From Cercis canadensis (lineage: Eukaryota; Streptophyta; Magnoliopsida; Fabales; Fabaceae): a DNA stretch of 64,000 nt. This document shows positions 10,722-22,415 of the stretch, piece after piece; the stretch's first letter is position 1, and every line of letters starts with the position of its first letter. The notes under the pieces are model-generated. The model had not been told where the DNA came from. It made no database searches and was given only the letters and a program-made list of their open reading frames with translations. The translations under genes and the position numbers were made by a program. The DNA lies in contig QAOA01002596.1 in assembly GCA_003255065.1 (NCBI GenBank), positions 92,814 to 156,813 on the forward strand, in the 5' to 3' direction.

Positions 10722-12914
10722 GCTCAAGTTTTTAACTTTGTCTTTATTGTGATGAAGGGTAGAAAGATGGAGGACTTTGGTGTTAACAGAAATTGCCAAA
10801 ACTAAACTGATTCTGCTACTGAAACCATATTACTCTGCATGGTTGTTGTATTTGATTAGTCGCTTTCCTTAAAGAAGTTGTTGAAATATGTGAGTGGGCC
10901 CTCATCCAAGTCTTCATGTTGTGGAGAGTGTTGTCTTCATGTTGAGTGTGTCACTTCTTGTCTAAAATGCCGAAGGCATTTGGACTTGTGTCACTCTACT
11001 TTATATACTCTTTATTTTTTTCATCTTTAACCAATGTGGGACTTGTTCCCACTCTTTCATTTTTCAACATGTGAGAGAGTGTAGTAATCTTTCTTGTTGT
11101 GAAATTTATGCTTAAGAATGTAACTTTGTCCAAAATGTCTAAAATATTTAGACTTGTGTCACTCTACTTTATATACTCTTTATTTTTTCCATCTTTAACC
11201 AATGTGAAACTTGCTCCCACTCTATCATTTTCCAACAGAAGTTCATAACACATCAAGAAAGGAAAGAGTTTGAGTTTGAATTCATAACACTAGGATTCTT
11301 AACAAGCTTCGAAATGGTTTATAGACCTTTATAATAAATAGGGGTAAATGTGATTTCTGAGAAAAACACCTTTTTGTGTGAGATTCTGAGAACACCAATT
11401 ATTAATATAAAACTGATAACGGTGACCTTATCAGTTTAACAAACCTTATCAGTTTAACAAACTTCCAAGCGACAACCAAATTACGTGTCTTCCCTTCTTG
11501 CATGAGTCAAACTTGGCTGCAAGTTAGAAGAATGTTTTCCAAAGCTAGTTCTATGTATGCTAGCATAAAAAGTCAATAGTATTAGAGTACTTCTATGTAG
11601 CCAGGATTTTTACATGAGAAAAAATGCACAAAAAATGCTTATTACACATGTTACACAGTCTCAAATTACTTGAGGAGATATTATCTGACACAGAAAAAAA
11701 AAAATTAAGCGAGTCTGATTAAACTTAGAATCATATCAATTGTATTAATGTGACAGAGTATGAATCTAAATAATATGTAAATAGACTAATGTACTGGTTC
11801 AATTGATAAGATCACACATCTAACTTATAAGATCTAGGTTTGATTTTTGCTGCTAATTATCCCCTTGATAAGTAATATATAAATATTATTGTAAGTTCTC
11901 ATCAAGACCTGCAACATGCTGGGTCTTAAAATTAGGTAACCTCCATTTACCCTACACTTTTTGTCTGCGGCTGCCGAGGGTTTATCAGTTTCCTTTAGTT
12001 TGCTGAACTTGTGGAGAAGCTTATCGTATCCTACGTGGACTGCCTTAAGTTATGGTAAGTGGCATTTTCATTAGCAGTGAAAAGGGCATTTTTAACTGCT
12101 TGAAGAGTCGAGTCAAGCGCGTGGCTGGGTGAAGAGGTGCCCTTTCAGTGAACCCATTGATCTTTTAAAAGGCTACTTGAATTTTCTGAAAACAGAGGTA
12201 CATTGATTCTGATTTCTGACAACAACCAGTTATCGGTAAGAGTCTGATTTCTGAGCCACAACTTATTACTCATAAAGTAGACAACAACGTACCTTATCTA
12301 TACCATTGTCTAAACAAATAAAACATAGTTTTGTGCCTTTCCTTCTTGAGGGACCCAGATTAGATTGAAGTTTGGAAAATGCCTTCCAATGCTAGTCCTC
12401 CACATGCTCTCAAACAAATGCAATAATAGCATTTCCTATGATTGACACTAGAGTAAGGGTGATTTCATATCCACAAAAAAAATATACAAACAGTACACCA
12501 ACTATACATGTAGAAAAATCTCTGTCTTTTGCAGAAAAATCTTTAACTCGGATGTTACCAACTGTGCATTTTGCATACAGTTCTTTACAACAGATATGAG
12601 AGCAGGACTTATTCTGGCACCTTATCTTCCATACCCAAAATTCATTAGCTTTCAGAAGTTAAAACTTAAAAGTAAGTGTCTTGTTCTATAACAAGTTAAA
12701 AAGGTTTTATCTTTTAAAGATATTTTCTTTCATAGGGACTTATAATTTATTGAACAAAAATTGAAACTGTTTGCATATATATATGATATGTAGATTTCGA
12801 AGTTTCACTAATTGAATGATGTATTTTGTATTTCATGTACAACAAAATCCCTTGTAAAGTCAATTTGGTTGCCATGTCACTGACTCCTATAATCTAATGA
12901 AGTAGGATTCTGCA
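10722..12914. other. Intergenic region between ABCG pseudogene and ABCG copy 3
   Basis: No gene was supported. Two imperfect direct copies of a block of about 107 bp lie near 10960-11066 and 11129-11236; both contain the 19-mer GACTTGTGTCACTCTACTT and end in a CCAATGTG...CCCACTCT segment. An 18-bp unit, CTTATCAGTTTAACAAAC, is repeated in tandem near 11428-11463. From about 11960 onward the sequence is repeated downstream of ABCG copy 4 (from about 17706), marking the left edge of the large tandem duplication. Confidence 0.5.
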
Positions 12915-15900
12915 TCAATGTATTTTCTTGGAGGCACACCTGAAGGCCGCAAGAACAGACTTCACCTTCTCAATGCTCTTGATGATAACTAAGAACAAAA
13001 TTCTGCATAGAGCAACCATGCCCAGCAAGATAGCAAGATCAACCCATTTTGAATGGCCCATTTCCAATTTCCATAAATCTCTCAGCATTTCTTCACCACT
13101 TATTGTTGCAGGACCTCCACTTTGGTTGGTAGCAAATGTTAGACCTTCAAACTCATTCTTGAACAATCCTTGGTAGGCATACTTGTGGATGGAAATGTAG
13201 TATAAAGGGTATTTCCAAAAGAATTTTGGTAGATCAGCTGGCAACCGATAGAATCCGCCGGCTAACATCATTACTCCCATAATTCCAGTTCCAGTGATTA
13301 TCCCCATTAGGAAATTGGGAACTATAGTTGCAACAATCATCATAATGCTCTCAACCAACATTACAGAAACAAAAAGCACAGCAGTAAAATACAGAAAGTT
13401 TTGACATCCTGGGTGAAGTCCAGCTAGGTAATAAACAATTGCTCCGGGAATTAGCGATACTAATAGCAAATATGGAATAGAAGAGAATGTGTGGCCAATT
13501 ACATATGCAGTGACACCATAGTGCCCATTTAGTCTTTCTCTTTCAAATACCTGATACAAGAGAAATGAGAGAAATCAGTGAATTGATGATAACTTGAGCA
13601 ATTAATCAACTTTCTTAGGTGCAAAATAGTGCGATTATAATGACAGGATGAAAACTTTAGTTCCTAGAGAATGCTTATGTGAATCAATTCTCCATGGAAA
13701 GTTTATTGTACCTTCATGTCCTCCACAAAGGAAGGGAAGCCTCCAATGGCCATGAAAGTCAGGAATGTGGCAACAAACGTGAGCAATGAACCTCTAGCCT
13801 GAAACCATTGGAAATTTGGCTTTAGTTGCAGTTCTTACATGAAATATTTGCTCTTCAACAACGCATTGTAAGACATACTCTGCCTCACTTTCTCTCTCTC
13901 TCTCTCTCTCTTACCTGAATTATACTAGTCCTTGAACCAATGTTATAGAAGATAGTACCTAGACTTACAGCTAATGCACCATAAATAAATAGGCCAAACC
14001 AGTAATAGCCAACATCACGATACATATTCACGAAAGATCTGCTTGTAAGAATGAGGCACTGAGTAAAGAAGCCAGCGTGACATTTTTTCTCCACTGTAAA
14101 AGAATCCTGCAACCATTTGGCGTAGTTAGTAGAGATTCTTAATGACCCAAAATAAAAAAAGCTTTCATTTTTGCATTGCATATATGAAGAATTAGCTTTG
14201 GTTCTTCAAGAAATGTGGCATTCCTGATCAGTTGATCTTGCTAAAATCTATATTATGATCTTGAGTGTACATGTAAAAGTACACTTACCCCTTTTTTTAT
14301 TTCAACTACTTCTGCTTGAACTTTTTGGATAATTTCCGAAGATTGATATGATTTTACAAGGATGCGAATTGCTTCTTCTGTGGTTAGTCCTCCAGCCAAT
14401 CCTTGCTCAAGGTTCTCCTGGGAATACCAAGGTAAATAAGATACATTTCAATGAATATTGGCTGCTAAAAGCTTAAAGATACTGAAAGGAAGATCAAAAA
14501 GTGAAAAAATAGAAGCCAATGAACATTAGGGGTTTGCTAGGTAGGGAAGGTGAAAAAATACGAAGGGGAGTGAAAATGAAAAGGTTTTATTTTTCAATTC
14601 TTGATAGTTGGTAGAGGGTGCAAAATGAATATAAGGTGCATCTCACTTTCAATTGTCCCTCAATTTTCTAGTACCAAGCAAGTGCAAAGTAATTGGCATT
14701 CCAAAATCCAAAATTTTCACCTTCCACTTTCAGTTATACACCAAGCACACCCTAAAGGGCCTAAACCCAAGTTTAAGATGCCCCCATTAAGTGCTATTGA
14801 GAGTTAAATCCAGAAAAAGAATAATACACAGTTACACATTTTATTTACCTTCTCAAAATCCTTGTTAATGGTTTTTAGAAAGTGATCAGAAGGGTTTTGG
14901 AGAGTTGGACAGGGAAAACCACTTGATCCAAAAAACTGCAAATAAAAAAAAGAAAAAGAAATTCATTAGCTTTCAGCTTCAAATCAGTATATAGGCACTC
15001 ATACGCAGGTTACAGTTTAATAATTCTAACCTCACGTGCAGCAGAAGCAGGGCCAAAAAATACTGTTTTACCATAAGACAGAAGACAAAGGTTGTGGAAA
15101 AGTTGAAAAACTTCACTACTAGGTTGATGAATTGATGCAACAATAGTCCTCTGAATGCCATCCATTTGATTTAATCTTGCAATTCTGCTCATGACATAAT
15201 AAGAAGCTGCACTATCAAGCCCACTAGTGGGTTCATCAAGGAAAAGAAGTCTTGGGTGTGTTAAGATCTCAATGCAAATGCTGACTCTTCTCTTTTGGCC
15301 CCCACTAACACCTTTGGATCCCCACCCTCCAACTTTTGTGTTAATGGAATCTTGCAGACCCATTTCTCTGATTGTGAAGTCTGTTCTCTCCTTCTTCTCT
15401 GCCTTTGACATGAAGTCTGGCAATTGAAGTTGAGCTGAGTAGTACACTGCTTCTCTAACCGTTAACGTAGTCAATATAGCATCATCTTGTGTCAAATATG
15501 CCTAAATTCATATGGTAGAAACAGATATCACTAAAATATCATAATTTTTTAATGCAGTACATTGTTTAGTATTTTTTTTTTTTTAATTATCCTTCTGTTG
15601 GGGAGGATTAGAGGGGACAGAAACAAAAGAAGTTTTAAGTACTTACTGATGTTCCATAAGCCAGTGCTTGCTTGTGGCCATTGATTAGAATTTCCCCTGT
15701 ATCCCTTCTGTTTGAACCCAACCTACCTGAAATATGATTCCAAGGTACCTTTATCTGTTAATGTGTTGTCAATTTACAACTTTTTTTTAAGTCTAAACTC
15801 TTGATTTCCAATACTGGTTACACAACTTGAAAGTTTTAATCTTTAACAAATAATATGGGTATTATGAGATATAGAATTTGGAAGTTTTTTACTACTAAGC

Positions 15901-16823
15901 ATGTCCTTGATATTAGTTTCTCACAACTTTTACTTATTGATGAATATCTTATTAGGTTTTCATGAACTTCATAAATTGCAATTAATTAACTTTCTCCTTC
16001 TACTTCTGCCAGATTTTATATCATACACACAAATGCAAACAGGATATTCTGCATGTAAAGATTATGTTCCAAGTTGCAACATGAATAGATACCTTCCAAA
16101 ATCTGAATTGTAGTATGCTACATAATATCAATACATGTATGTAGCCCACATAACACTAACTCCTGTTCAGAGAAGAAGTCCAACGTTGTATGATATATAT
16201 ATATATAGATAGATAGATAGATAGATATGTATATATGTATGTATGTATGAAAAATTCTATAAATAATAAAAAGCAGCTGAAGTTTTAAAGATAAACTTCC
16301 AAATTTGGAAATGATATTAATAGCTGCAGACATGGGCAAAGTAGCTTAGAGGAGAGAAGTAGAGGAGAAAATCTTTTCAGATTGATGTAGCTGCCGAGAA
16401 GGGTATTTCTTTGACATGGGAGGATCTCTGGGTGACTATGTTAAGTGGAATGTGACAAATTTGGAAAACCTTCAAAAAATGAAGTGCATGAACCATAATA
16501 TCCAATTAATTACCTGCTAAGGCATCAAGAAGTGTGGACTTGCCACAACCAGAAGGCCCCATTATAGCCAAGAGCTGTCCTGGCTTGGCATAACCTGTTA
16601 GACCTTGAAGGATGGATTTGCTGCCATCTTTTCTACTTGACACAGTCACCCACAGATCCTCCCATGTCAAAGAAATACCCTTTTCTGCAGCTACATCAAT
16701 ATGAACTGCTTCTCGTATACTTATCTCCTCTAAGCTAGCTTGCCCATAACTAGAGTCATTAATGTCAGTTTGAGAAAATCTAGCTTTAGATTTGGTGAGA
16801 GACAAGCAAAGGTTTGAAATCAT
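12915..16823 (-). CDS. Half-size ABC transporter, ABCG/WBC subfamily (cluster copy 3)
   Basis: A membrane exporter of the ABCG half-transporter family. Coding exons (minus strand): 16823-16514, 15726-15647, 15501-15031, 14935-14849, 14417-14289, 14106-13915, 13798-13712, 13550-12915. They join in frame to 663 residues with the same exon phases as copy 1. Walker [10 protein letters not shown] is at residues 89-97, within exon 1. The signature is VSGGQ rather than LSGGQ. Walker B LLFLDEP and the H-loop SIHQPSSE follow in exon 3. Exons 6-8 hold the ABC2 membrane domain. No frameshift or stop was found, so it is probably functional. Intron 1 contains an inverted partial copy of exon 1 (16331-16450) and a TA/GATA microsatellite. 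Intron 4 holds a TIR element. Substrate unknown. Confidence 0.9.
14526..14755. mobile_element. TIR element (MITE-like) in intron 4 of ABCG copy 3
   Basis: The left end reads TTAGGGGTTTGCTAGG and continues to GGAAGGTGAAAA. The right end on the opposite strand reads TTTAGGGTGTGCTTGG and also continues to GGAAGGTGAAAA. The ends are thus imperfect inverted repeats of about 40 bases. The interior is non-coding. The target duplication is not clear, so the superfamily is left open. The same element is at the same place in copy 4, so it inserted before the duplication. Confidence 0.5.
16192..16250. repeat. TA / GATA / GTAT microsatellite
   Basis: A run of TA repeats passes into GATA repeats and then GTAT repeats, inside intron 1 of ABCG copy 3. 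The corresponding place in copy 4 (near 21786) keeps only a few GTAT units, so this is a length-variable site between the duplicates. Confidence 0.8.
16331..16450 (+). repeat. Inverted partial copy of ABCG exon 1 inside intron 1 (copy 3)
   Basis: On the plus strand this segment reads like the coding strand of exon 1 of the gene that contains it. It has GGGTATTTCTTTGACATGGG followed by AGGATCTCTGGGTGACTATG, encoding something like [14 protein letters not shown]. The gene itself is on the minus strand, with its own exon 1 version at about 16630-16752. The transcript therefore contains exon 1 followed by a near complementary segment in intron 1. It ends in degraded sequence and has no splice use that I can see. 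Confidence 0.8.
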
Positions 16824-18616
16824 GCTTAGCTATGAATGTTTTTGTATGGCACAAAAGGAAGCTGAAGGCTTGAAGTTTAAACACAATTGTATGTTAGGAC
16901 TGCTATATAACTATATATTAGAATTTGGGCAGACTAGTTGGAAAGGTCAGCATATTCCAAAACCGTTTTCATGTCATGTTGTTTGTTTCATGAGGAGAAA
17001 AAAAACAAAGGAAAGGTCTTTTTCTCTCCCAAGGAAAAAGGAGGAGAGTAAATATTGAAAGGCAATCCAAACAGGATATGTATAACAATTTTCACACTGA
17101 ATTATTGATCTTAACCATGAGAAATTGCAAGTAGTATAGAATATGTATGCAACTAGTATTTGGATTAATGTTGACCGTCTCATCGACTGATTTGATTCTC
17201 CATAGCCACAAATTGCACCTTGTGCGGTATAGTATATGCTCATATATATCCACATAGCAATTTCAATTTTAAACAACATTGCTAAATAATATATACATTG
17301 CTTCTATAGCATGATGGACATTTCAAATGAAACTGTACTCCTAAATTCATTGTAACTATGAGAAAAACACACATTAGTGTATGTCTAGCTGTACAAAAAC
17401 AGTTTTAAGTTATTTAGTTATATTAAGATATTATCATGTATGTATAATATGAGATAGTGTGACAATTATTAGCTTCCAAGTAACATTACTCCTATAACTA
17501 TTAGATTAATCATTATGGTGAGAACCATCAACTCGAGCAATAGTGAACATAACTACATGTGACCTTACTATTTATGTTCAACAATGCTATAAATTTAATG
17601 TTGCTTTTAGTGTTTGTCTTCAAATAAAATGTGTCATTGTCACTGTGAATCATAGTATCCTCACTAAAATGGAAATAGCATTACTTATTCACAGTCTATA
17701 GAACTTTGTCTGCGGCTGCCGAGGGTTTGTCAGTTTCCTTTAGTTTGCTGAACTTGTGGAGAAGCTTATCGTATCCAACGTTGACTGCCTTAAGTTATGG
17801 TGAGTGGCATTTTCATTAGCAATGAAAAGGGCATTTTTTACCGCTTGATGAGTCGAGGCAAGCATGAGGCTGGGAGAAGAGGTGCCCTTTCAGTGAAAAC
17901 AACCAGTTGTCGGTGAGAGTCTGATTTCTGAGCCACAACTTATTACTCATAAAGTAGACAGAGACTTACCTAATCTATACCATTGTCTAAACAAACAAAC
18001 AACGTAGTCTTTTTCCTTTCCTTCTTGCAGGACCCAGATTAGATTGAAGTTTGAAAAATGCCTTCCAACGCTAGTCCTACAACTGCCCTCAGACAAATGC
18101 AATAATAGTATTTCCTATGATTGACACTAGTGTAAGAGTGATTTCATATGCACAAACAAAATATACAAACAGTACACTAACTATACATATAGAAAAATCT
18201 TTAACTCGGATGTTACCAACCTTGCATTTCGCATACAGTTCTTTACTACCCTTGCCTCTTAAATTTTCATAATTGATAGGTCTAGAATGATAACAACAGA
18301 GATGAGAGCAGGACTTGTTCTGGCACCTTATCTTCCACACCCAAAATTCATTAGCTTTCATAAGTTAAAACTTAAAAGTAAGTGTCTTGTTCTATAACAA
18401 GTTAAAAAGGTGGTATCTTTTTAAGATATTTTCTTAAATGGGGACTTCTTATGTATTGAACAAAAATAGAAACTGCATGCATATATATGATGTGTAGATG
18501 TCGAAGTTTCACTAATTGAATGATGTATTTTGTATTTCATGTACAACAATCCCTTGCAAAGTCAATTTGGTTGCCATGTCACTGACTCCTATAATCTAAT
18601 GAAGTAGGATTCTGCA
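16824..18616. other. Spacer between ABCG copies 3 and 4
   Basis: Contains the upstream region of copy 3 (about 16824-17672, repeated upstream of copy 4 at 22416-23190) and the downstream region of copy 4 (about 17706-18616, repeated downstream of copy 3). The duplication joint is near 17672-17706. No separate gene was supported. Confidence 0.6.
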
Positions 18617-21600
18617 TCAATGTATTTTCTTGGAGGCACACCTGAAGGCCGCAAGAACAGACTTCACCTTCTCAATGCTCTTGATGATAACTAAGAACAA
18701 AATTCTGCATAGAGCAACCATACCCAGCAAGATAGCAAGATCAGCCCATTTTGAATGGCCCATTTCCAATTGCCATAAATCTCTCAGCATTTGTTCACCA
18801 CTTATTGTTGCAGGACCTCCACTTTGGTTGGTAGCAAATGTTAGACCTTCAAACTCATTCTTGAACAATCCTTGGTAGGCATACTTGTGGATGGAAATGT
18901 AGTATAAAGGGTATTTCCAAAAGAATTTTGGTAGATCAGCTGGCAACCGATAGAATCCGCCGGCTAACATCATTACTCCCATAATTCCAGCACCAGTGAT
19001 TATCCCCATTAGGAAATTGGGAACTATAGTTGCAACAATCATCATAATGCTCTCAACCAACATTACAGAAACAAAAAGCATAGCAGTAAAGTACACAAAG
19101 TTTTGACATCCAGGGTGAAGTCCAGCTAGGTAATAAACAATTGCTCCGGGAATTAGTGATACTAATAGCAAATATGGAATACTAGAGAATGTGTGGCCAA
19201 TTACATATGCAGTGACGCCATAATGCCCATTTAGTCTTTCTCTTTCAAATACCTGATACAAGAGAAATGAGAGAAATCAGTGAATTGATGATAACTTGAG
19301 CAATTAATCAACTTTCTTATCTGCAAAAGAGTGCAATTATGATGACAGGATGAAAACTTTAGTTCCTAGAGAATGCTTATGTGAATCATTTCTCCATGGA
19401 AAGTTTACTGTACCTTCATGTCCTCCACAAAGGAAGGGAAGCCACCAATGGCCATGAAAGTCAGGAATGTGGCAACAAACATGAGCAATGAACCTCTAGC
19501 CTGAAACCATTGGAAATTTGGCTTTAGTTGCAGTTCTTACATGAAATATTTGTTCTTCAACAATGCATTGTAAGACATACTCTGCCTCACTCTCTCTCTC
19601 TTACCTGAACTATACCAGTACTTGAGCCAATTTTATAGAAGATAGTACCTAGACTGATAGCTAATGCACAGTAAATAAGTAGGCGTAACCAGTAATAGCC
19701 TACATCACGATACATATTCACGAAAGATCTTCTTGTAAGAACGAGGCACTGAGTAAAGAAGGCAGCATGACTTTTTTTCTCCAATGCAAAAGAATCCTGC
19801 AACCATTTGGTGTAGTTAGCAGAGATTCTTAGTGACCCAGAATAAAAAAAGCTTTCATTTTTGCATTGCATATATGCAGAATTAAGCTTTGGTTCTTCAA
19901 GAAATGTGGCATTCCTGATCAGTTGATCTTGCTAAAATCTATATTATGATCTTGAGTGTACATGTAAAAGTAAACGTACCCTTTTTTTAATTTCAACTAC
20001 TTCTGCTTGAACTCTTTGGATAATTTCCGATGATTGATATGATTTTACAAGGATGCGAATTGCTTCATCTGTGGTTAGTCCTCCAGCCAATCCTTGCTCA
20101 AGGTTCTCCTGGGAATACCAAAGTAAATAAGATACATTTCAATGAATATTGGCTTCTAAAAGCTTAAGGATACTGAAATGAAGATCAGAAAGTTAAAAAA
20201 TAGAAGCCAATGAACTTTAGGGGTTTGCTAGGTAGGGAAGGTGAAAAAATACAAAGGGGAGTGAAAATGAAAAGGTTTTAATTTTCAATTCTTGATAGTT
20301 GGTAGAGGGTGCAAAATGAAGATAAGGTGCATCTCACTTTCAATTGTCCCTCAATTTTCTAGTACCAAGCAAGTGCAAAGTAATTGGCATTCCAAAATCC
20401 AAATTTTTCACCTTCCACTTTCACTTATACCAAGCACACCCTAAACCCAAGTTTAAGATGCCCCCACCAAGTGTTATAGAGAGTTAATTCCAGAACAAGA
20501 ATAGTACACAGTTACACATTTTATTTACCTGCTCAAAATCCTTGTTAATGGTTTTTAGAAAATGATCAGAAGGGTTTTGGAGAGTTGGACAGGGAAAACC
20601 ACTTGATCCAAAAAACTGCATATAAAAAAAGAAAAAAAATTCATTAGCTTTCAACTTCAAATCAGCATATAGACACTCATACACAGGTTACAGTTACAAA
20701 TTCTAACCTCACGTGCAGCAGATGCAGGGCCAAAAAATACTGTTTTACCATAAGACAGAAGACAGAGGTTGTGGAAAAGTTGAAAAACTTCACTACTAGG
20801 TTGATGAATTGATGCAACAATAGTCCTCTGAATGCCATCCATTTGATTTAATCTTGCAATTCTGCTCATGACATAATAAGAAGCTGCACTATCAAGCCCA
20901 CTAGTGGGTTCATCAAGGAAAAGAAGTCTTGGGTGTGTTAAGATCTCAATGCAAATGCTGACTCTTCTCTTTTGCCCCCCACTAACACCTTTGGCTCCCC
21001 ACCCTCCTACTTTTGTGTTAATGGAATCTTGAAGACCCATTTCTCTGATTGTGAAGTCTGCTCTCTCCTTCTTCTCTGCCTTTGACATGAAGTCTGGCAA
21101 TTGAAGTTGAGCTGAGTAGTACACTGCTTCTCTAACCGTTAATGTAGTCAATATAGAATCATCTTGTGTCAGATATGCCTAAATTCATATGGTAGAAACA
21201 GATATTACTTAAATATCATAATTTTTTAATGCAGTACATTGTTTAGTAATTTTATTATTATTATTATTATCCTTCTGTTGGGGAGGATTAGAGGGGACAG
21301 AAATAAAAGAAGTTTTAAGTACTTACTGATGTCCCATAAGCCAGTGCTTGTTTGTGGCCATTGATTAGAATTTCCCCTGTATCCCTTCTATTTGAACCCA
21401 ACCTACCTGAAATATGATTCCAAGGTGCCATTATCTGTCAATATGTCGTTCATTTTCAACTTTTTTTAAGTCTAAACTCCTGATTGCCAATACTGGTAAT
21501 ACAACTTGAAAGTTTAAATCTTTAACAAATAATGAAGTATTATGAGATATAATATTGGGAAGTTTTTTACTACTAAGCATGTCCTTGATATTAGTTTCTC

Positions 21601-22415
21601 ACAACTTTTACTTATTGATGAATATCTTATTAGGTTTTCATGAACTTCATGTAAAGATTATGTTCCAAATTGCAACATGAACAGCTACCTTCCAAAATCT
21701 AAATTGTAGTATGCTACATAATATCAATACATGTATATAGCCCACATAATACTAACTCCTGTACAGAGAAGAAGCCCAACGTTGTATGTATGTATGTATG
21801 AAAAATGATATAAATAATAGAAAACAGCTTAAGTTTTAAAGATGAACTTCCAAATTTTGAAATGATATTAATAGCTGCAGACATGGGCAAAGTAGCTTAG
21901 AGGAGAGAAGTAGAGGAGAAAAGCTTTACAGATTGATGTAGCTGAAGAGAAGGGTATTTCTTTGACATGGGAGGATCTCTGGGTGACTATGTTAAGTGGA
22001 AAAGGTTGCAGCAAAGCAATGCTTGAAGCATTAATGTCATGTGACAAATTTGGAAAACCTTAAAAAAAAAATGAAGTGCATGAAGCATAATATACAATTA
22101 ATTACCTGCTAAGGCATCAAGAAATGTGGACTTGCCACAACCAGAAGGTCCCATTATAGCCAAGAGCTGTCCTGGCTTGGCATAACCTGTTAGACCTTGA
22201 AGGATGGCTTTGCTGCCATCTTTTCCTCTTGACACAGTCACCCACAGATCCTCCCATGTCAAAGAAATACCCTTTTCTGCAGCTACATCAATATGAACTG
22301 CTTCTCTTTTACTTCTCTCCTCTGTTCTAGCTTGCCCATAACTAGGGCCATTAATGTCAGTTTCAGAACACCTGGCTTCAGTTTTGGTGAGAGACAAGCA
22401 AAGGTTGGAAATCAT
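18617..22415 (-). CDS. Half-size ABC transporter, ABCG/WBC subfamily (cluster copy 4)
   Basis: The nearest relative of copy 3 and an exporter of the ABCG half-transporter family. Coding exons (minus strand): 22415-22106, 21406-21327, 21178-20708, 20615-20529, 20108-19980, 19796-19605, 19500-19414, 19252-18617. The exon lengths equal those of copy 3 and give 663 residues in frame. Walker [10 protein letters not shown] (residues 89-97), VSGGQ signature, Walker B LLFLDEP and the H-loop are intact. The membrane domain in the last exon is almost identical to copy 3. Differences are concentrated in the N-terminal 45 residues (for example the segment after [11 protein letters not shown]) and in exon 6. 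The exon 5 donor is GTACGT in place of GTAAGT. The inverted exon 1 copy in intron 1 is longer here. Substrate unknown. Confidence 0.9.
20216..20445. mobile_element. TIR element (MITE-like) in intron 4 of ABCG copy 4
   Basis: The duplicate of the element at 14526-14755. The outer ends are TTTAGGGGTTTGC on the left and, on the other strand, TTTAGGGTGTGC on the right. Both are followed within 30 bases by GGAAGGTGAAAA in inverted orientation. Non-coding. Confidence 0.5.
21892..22030 (+). repeat. Inverted partial copy of ABCG exon 1 inside intron 1 (copy 4)
   Basis: Plus-strand sequence matching the coding strand of exon 1 of the enclosing minus-strand gene. It starts with the equivalent of the AGCTTAGAGGAG segment and runs through the TWEDLWVT codons. 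It extends about 40 bases further than in copy 3 (GTTGCAGCAAAGCAATGCTT, matching the exon segment for GSKAIL). The longer version shows the inversion is older than the copy 3/copy 4 duplication and that copy 3 has since lost part of it. Confidence 0.8.

Noticed and set aside
12928..13176. Plus-strand open frames opposite the last exon of ABCG copies 3 and 4
   Set aside because: They mirror the conserved membrane domain on the minus strand and recur identically in both copies only because the copies are duplicates.
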